A stretch of DNA of 7,758 nt from contig SXYE01000063.1 in the NCBI GenBank assembly GCA_005789325.1, forward strand, positions 1 to 7,758. Reading direction: 5' to 3'. Position 1 is the stretch's first letter. Each line of letters opens with the position of its first letter. The position numbers and the translations under genes were made by a program. Source of the stretch: Actinomycetota bacterium. GTDB taxonomy: Bacteria > Actinomycetota > Actinomycetes > S36-B12 > UBA5976. The notes beneath the pieces were generated by a model. It made no database searches, had not been told where the DNA came from, and saw only the letters and a program-made list of their open reading frames with translations. Positions 5,542-7,758 of the stretch are shown piece after piece.

Positions 5542-6573
5542 GTGAGTGAAATTCGTGCAATCTCGTGGGTAAACGATGAACTTGTCCTTATTGACCAAAC
5601 AAAACTACCGCAACAAGAGATCAACCTAAACATAGAAACAGTAGACCAATTAGTAGACGCAATTAAAAAACTAGCCGTGCGTGGAGCACCTGCACTAGGT
5701 GCAGCTGGTGCCTGGGGAATTGTAATAGCAATGCGACAAGCAGTGAAAGAAAAATGGAGTAATGAAAAAAGAAATGAAGAATTCTTAAGAATTAGAAATG
5801 CCAGACCAACAGCAGTCAATTTAGCTTGGGGTGTTGACAAAGTTTTACCTTTTGTCGAACAAGGCATTGACGAAGTACTTGCCAAAGCAAATCAAATTGC
5901 TGCAGAAGATGAAGCAGGCAATAGACAAATGGGTAAGTTTGGTTCCAGTTGGATTGAATCCAAAGTAAAAAATAGACCAATACGTGCTCTTACACATTGC
6001 AACACCGGATCCTTAGCAACAACAACTTGGGGTACAGCGCTTGGAGTAATCAGAGAAATGAATTCACGTGGCATTCTAAAACATGTTTTTGCTGATGAAA
6101 CAAGACCATTGTTACAAGGTGGAAGACTAACTGCTTGGGAATTAGCTCATGACAATATTGAACATTTTGTAATTGCAGATGGTGCTGCTACAAGCATTAT
6201 TGCTCGCGGTGAAGTTGATGTTGCCTTGATTGGGGCAGATCGAGTTGCTGCAAATGGTGACACAGCAAACAAAATTGGTTCTTTTGCAGTTGCATTGGCT
6301 TGTAAATATGCAGGAATCCCTTTTGTTGTTGTAGCACCTGAATCAACTGTTGATGTTGCCACACTAACTGGTGCTGATATCGAAATTGAATATCGAGACG
6401 AAAATGAAATTTTAAGTTTAAATGAACAAAGAATTTCACCTCTTAAATCAAAAGGTTTAAATCCCGCATTTGACGTTACTCCTGCTGAACTAATTTCAGC
6501 TCTAGTTACTGAAAAAGGCGTTTATGAAATATCAAACGGAATAACACCTGCCTCAAAGTTAGCGAATGCCTAA
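5542..6573 (+). CDS. mtnA: MtnA, 5-methylthioribose-1-phosphate isomerase
   Basis: MtnA converts the aldose 5-methylthioribose-1-phosphate to methylthioribulose-1-phosphate, a step in recycling the methylthioadenosine by-product of S-adenosylmethionine; several homologues also act on 5-deoxyribose-1-phosphate. The protein has 343 residues, the family norm. Visible motifs: AVRGAPALGAAGAWG (45-59), LTHCNTGSLAT (150-160) with catalytic Cys153 (Cys160 in B. subtilis), ADETRPLLQGGRLTAWEL (184-201), GADRVAANGDTANKIG (231-246) with catalytic Asp233 (Asp240), and PFVVVAPESTVD (260-271). This separates it from eIF2B regulatory subunits. The start is GTG at 5542, with AAAGGG (5530-5535) six bases upstream; it is divergent from gntR. 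The stop is followed immediately by the aldolase ATG, so they form an operon. Whether the natural substrate is the methylthio or the deoxy sugar phosphate is open. Confidence 0.95.
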   Translation: MSEIRAISWVNDELVLIDQTKLPQQEINLNIETVDQLVDAIKKLAVRGAPALGAAGAWGIVIAMRQAVKEKWSNEKRNEEFLRIRNARPTAVNLAWGVDKVLPFVEQGIDEVLAKANQIAAEDEAGNRQMGKFGSSWIESKVKNRPIRALTHCNTGSLATTTWGTALGVIREMNSRGILKHVFADETRPLLQGGRLTAWELAHDNIEHFVIADGAATSIIARGEVDVALIGADRVAANGDTANKIGSFAVALACKYAGIPFVVVAPESTVDVATLTGADIEIEYRDENEILSLNEQRISPLKSKGLNPAFDVTPAELISALVTEKGVYEISNGITPASKLANA

Positions 6574-7758
6574 ATGACAAATATTCCAACACCTTTAAAG
6601 GATTTAGTTGAACGATCTAAATTCTTAGGAGCAAACCAAGAATTTGTTGTTTATGGCGGAGGAAATACTTCTGCAAAAGGTGAAATTGTTGATCATTTCA
6701 ATAGAAGTAAAAAAGTTTTATGGGTTAAAGGCTCCGGGGCCGACATGATGAACGCCGAAGCAGTTGATTACCCAGCCTTATACATGGATGAATTACTTCA
6801 AATACTTAATTTTGATAAGTTATCTGATGAGGAAATGACTGATTTAGTAAGTAGAGCATTAGTGGATCCTGCAAGTAGAAGACCATCAATTGAAACCCTT
6901 TTGCACGCATTCTTGCCATTTAGACATATTGACCATGTGCACGCTGATGCAATTTGTGCTCTAACTAATCACAAAAATGGCGAAAAGGCAGTTAAGGAAG
7001 CTTTAGGTGAAAACTTTGCCTACGTTGATTGGATCAGACCAGGTTTTGAATTAAGCAAACAAGCTTCATTTCTAAAAGATGCTGAAGGAATTATTCTTGC
7101 CCATCACGGATTAATTGTGTGGTCAGATGACAGTGATGAATGTAAGCAAAAAAATCTTGATGTAATAAACAAAGTTGAAAAATATCTTGGTTCACTATCA
7201 AAAAGACCTGAGTCAATTTTTCAACACATTGATTACAGCGATGAAGAATATAAGAATCTATTGCTTCAAATTAGAGGCAGACTCAACAAAAAAGGGAAAA
7301 AGATTTTAAGTCTTGATACTCGTTTGAAAGAAATATCAAGCAGAAAAGATGTTGAAGAAATTTTGAGTGCTGGTGTTTCTAGCGCTGATCACATGTTGAG
7401 AATTAAACCTTGGTCTGCAGTTTTGACTCAACCAAAGGACAAAGATAAATCAATTAAATCAATAGATGATTATGCCAAGAAGTACGAATCATATTTTGAA
7501 GCAAATAAAAATCTTTTGACGCCTGGTTATTCAATTCATGATTCAGTTCCAAGAGTGGTATTAGTTCCCGATCTTGGTGCAATAACTACAGGTCATTCTT
7601 TATCCGAATGCAAAATGTATGCAGATATTTCCTTCCACACTCACAAAGTTGCTGCGATGGCTAAAGATTCCTTTGGCAACGTTGAAGGATTACCGGATGC
7701 TGAAATCTTTGGTTTTGATTACTGGCCAATGGAGCTTTATAAATTAGCCAGTAAACCA
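6574..7758 (+). CDS. Class II aldolase part of a RhaD-like aldolase/short-chain dehydrogenase fusion (3' end missing)
   Basis: An open frame of 395 codons with no stop runs off the right edge; it is one of the larger genes here. The product is a zinc-dependent class II aldolase. Motifs: YGGGNTSAK (27-35), WVKGSGADM (50-58), DPASRRPSIETLLHAFLP (98-115) with the likely catalytic Glu107, DHVHADAICALTN (120-132) with zinc ligands His121 and His123, and ILAHHGLIVW (174-183) supplying the third His. The later SADHMLRIKPWSAVL (270-284), DSVPRVVLVPDLGA (323-336) and FDYWPMELYKLA (381-392) are typical of the linker in bifunctional rhamnulose-1-phosphate aldolase/dehydrogenase proteins of about 680-700 residues. 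The Rossmann dehydrogenase half would follow outside the window. The ATG directly abuts the mtnA stop. Being coupled to mtnA, its substrate is probably methylthioribulose-1-phosphate or 5-deoxyribulose-1-phosphate, split to DHAP and an aldehyde; this is inference. Confidence 0.88.
   Translation, partial: MTNIPTPLKDLVERSKFLGANQEFVVYGGGNTSAKGEIVDHFNRSKKVLWVKGSGADMMNAEAVDYPALYMDELLQILNFDKLSDEEMTDLVSRALVDPASRRPSIETLLHAFLPFRHIDHVHADAICALTNHKNGEKAVKEALGENFAYVDWIRPGFELSKQASFLKDAEGIILAHHGLIVWSDDSDECKQKNLDVINKVEKYLGSLSKRPESIFQHIDYSDEEYKNLLLQIRGRLNKKGKKILSLDTRLKEISSRKDVEEILSAGVSSADHMLRIKPWSAVLTQPKDKDKSIKSIDDYAKKYESYFEANKNLLTPGYSIHDSVPRVVLVPDLGAITTGHSLSECKMYADISFHTHKVAAMAKDSFGNVEGLPDAEIFGFDYWPMELYKLASKP

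Noticed and set aside
1..7758. CRISPR arrays, insertion sequences, tRNA or rRNA genes, phage genes
   Set aside because: I saw no spaced repeats, transposase motifs, terminal inverted repeats or structural RNA genes. All sizeable stretches are explained by housekeeping or metabolic genes.

Overview
The window reads as a stretch of chromosome from a low-G+C actinobacterium. The base composition is visibly AT-rich (about 40% G+C by eye), with lysine- and asparagine-rich proteins. The order tsaB-rimI-tsaD-groES-groEL is a classic actinobacterial arrangement. groESL is preceded by a CIRCE operator, and GroEL ends in a histidine-rich tail of the kind known from the groES-linked GroEL1 of actinobacteria. 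These traits together suggest a streamlined freshwater actinobacterium of the acI/Nanopelagicales type; this placement is inference, not proof.

Region 1 (2-1949, + strand) is a translation-fidelity operon. It holds the 3' part of tsaB, then rimI, then tsaD, joined by two ATGA start/stop overlaps. TsaB and TsaD belong to the complex that makes the t6A37 modification of ANN-decoding tRNAs, and RimI is a protein N-acetyltransferase.

Region 2 (1950-4166, + strand) is the chaperonin operon: CIRCE operator, groES (GTG start), a perfect 15-bp intercistronic hairpin with a GNRA tetraloop, groEL, and a strong intrinsic terminator. The terminator lies between the convergent groEL and copC genes.

Region 3 (4158-5418, - strand) is a two-gene unit. 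It encodes a GntR/HutC-type regulator with a UTRA domain and, one base downstream, a secreted, membrane-anchored CopC-domain protein that keeps the Cu(II)-type ligands.

Region 4 (5419-7758) begins with a 123-bp divergent promoter region carrying two palindromes. The + strand then encodes mtnA (5-methylthioribose-1-phosphate isomerase). It abuts, with no gap, a long gene that runs off the right edge and encodes the class II aldolase part of a RhaD-like aldolase/short-chain dehydrogenase fusion. This pair, with the divergent sugar-responsive-type regulator, looks like a salvage module for the 5'-deoxy or 5'-methylthio pentose left by S-adenosylmethionine chemistry, a 'DHAP shunt' variant. It is the most interesting part of the window.
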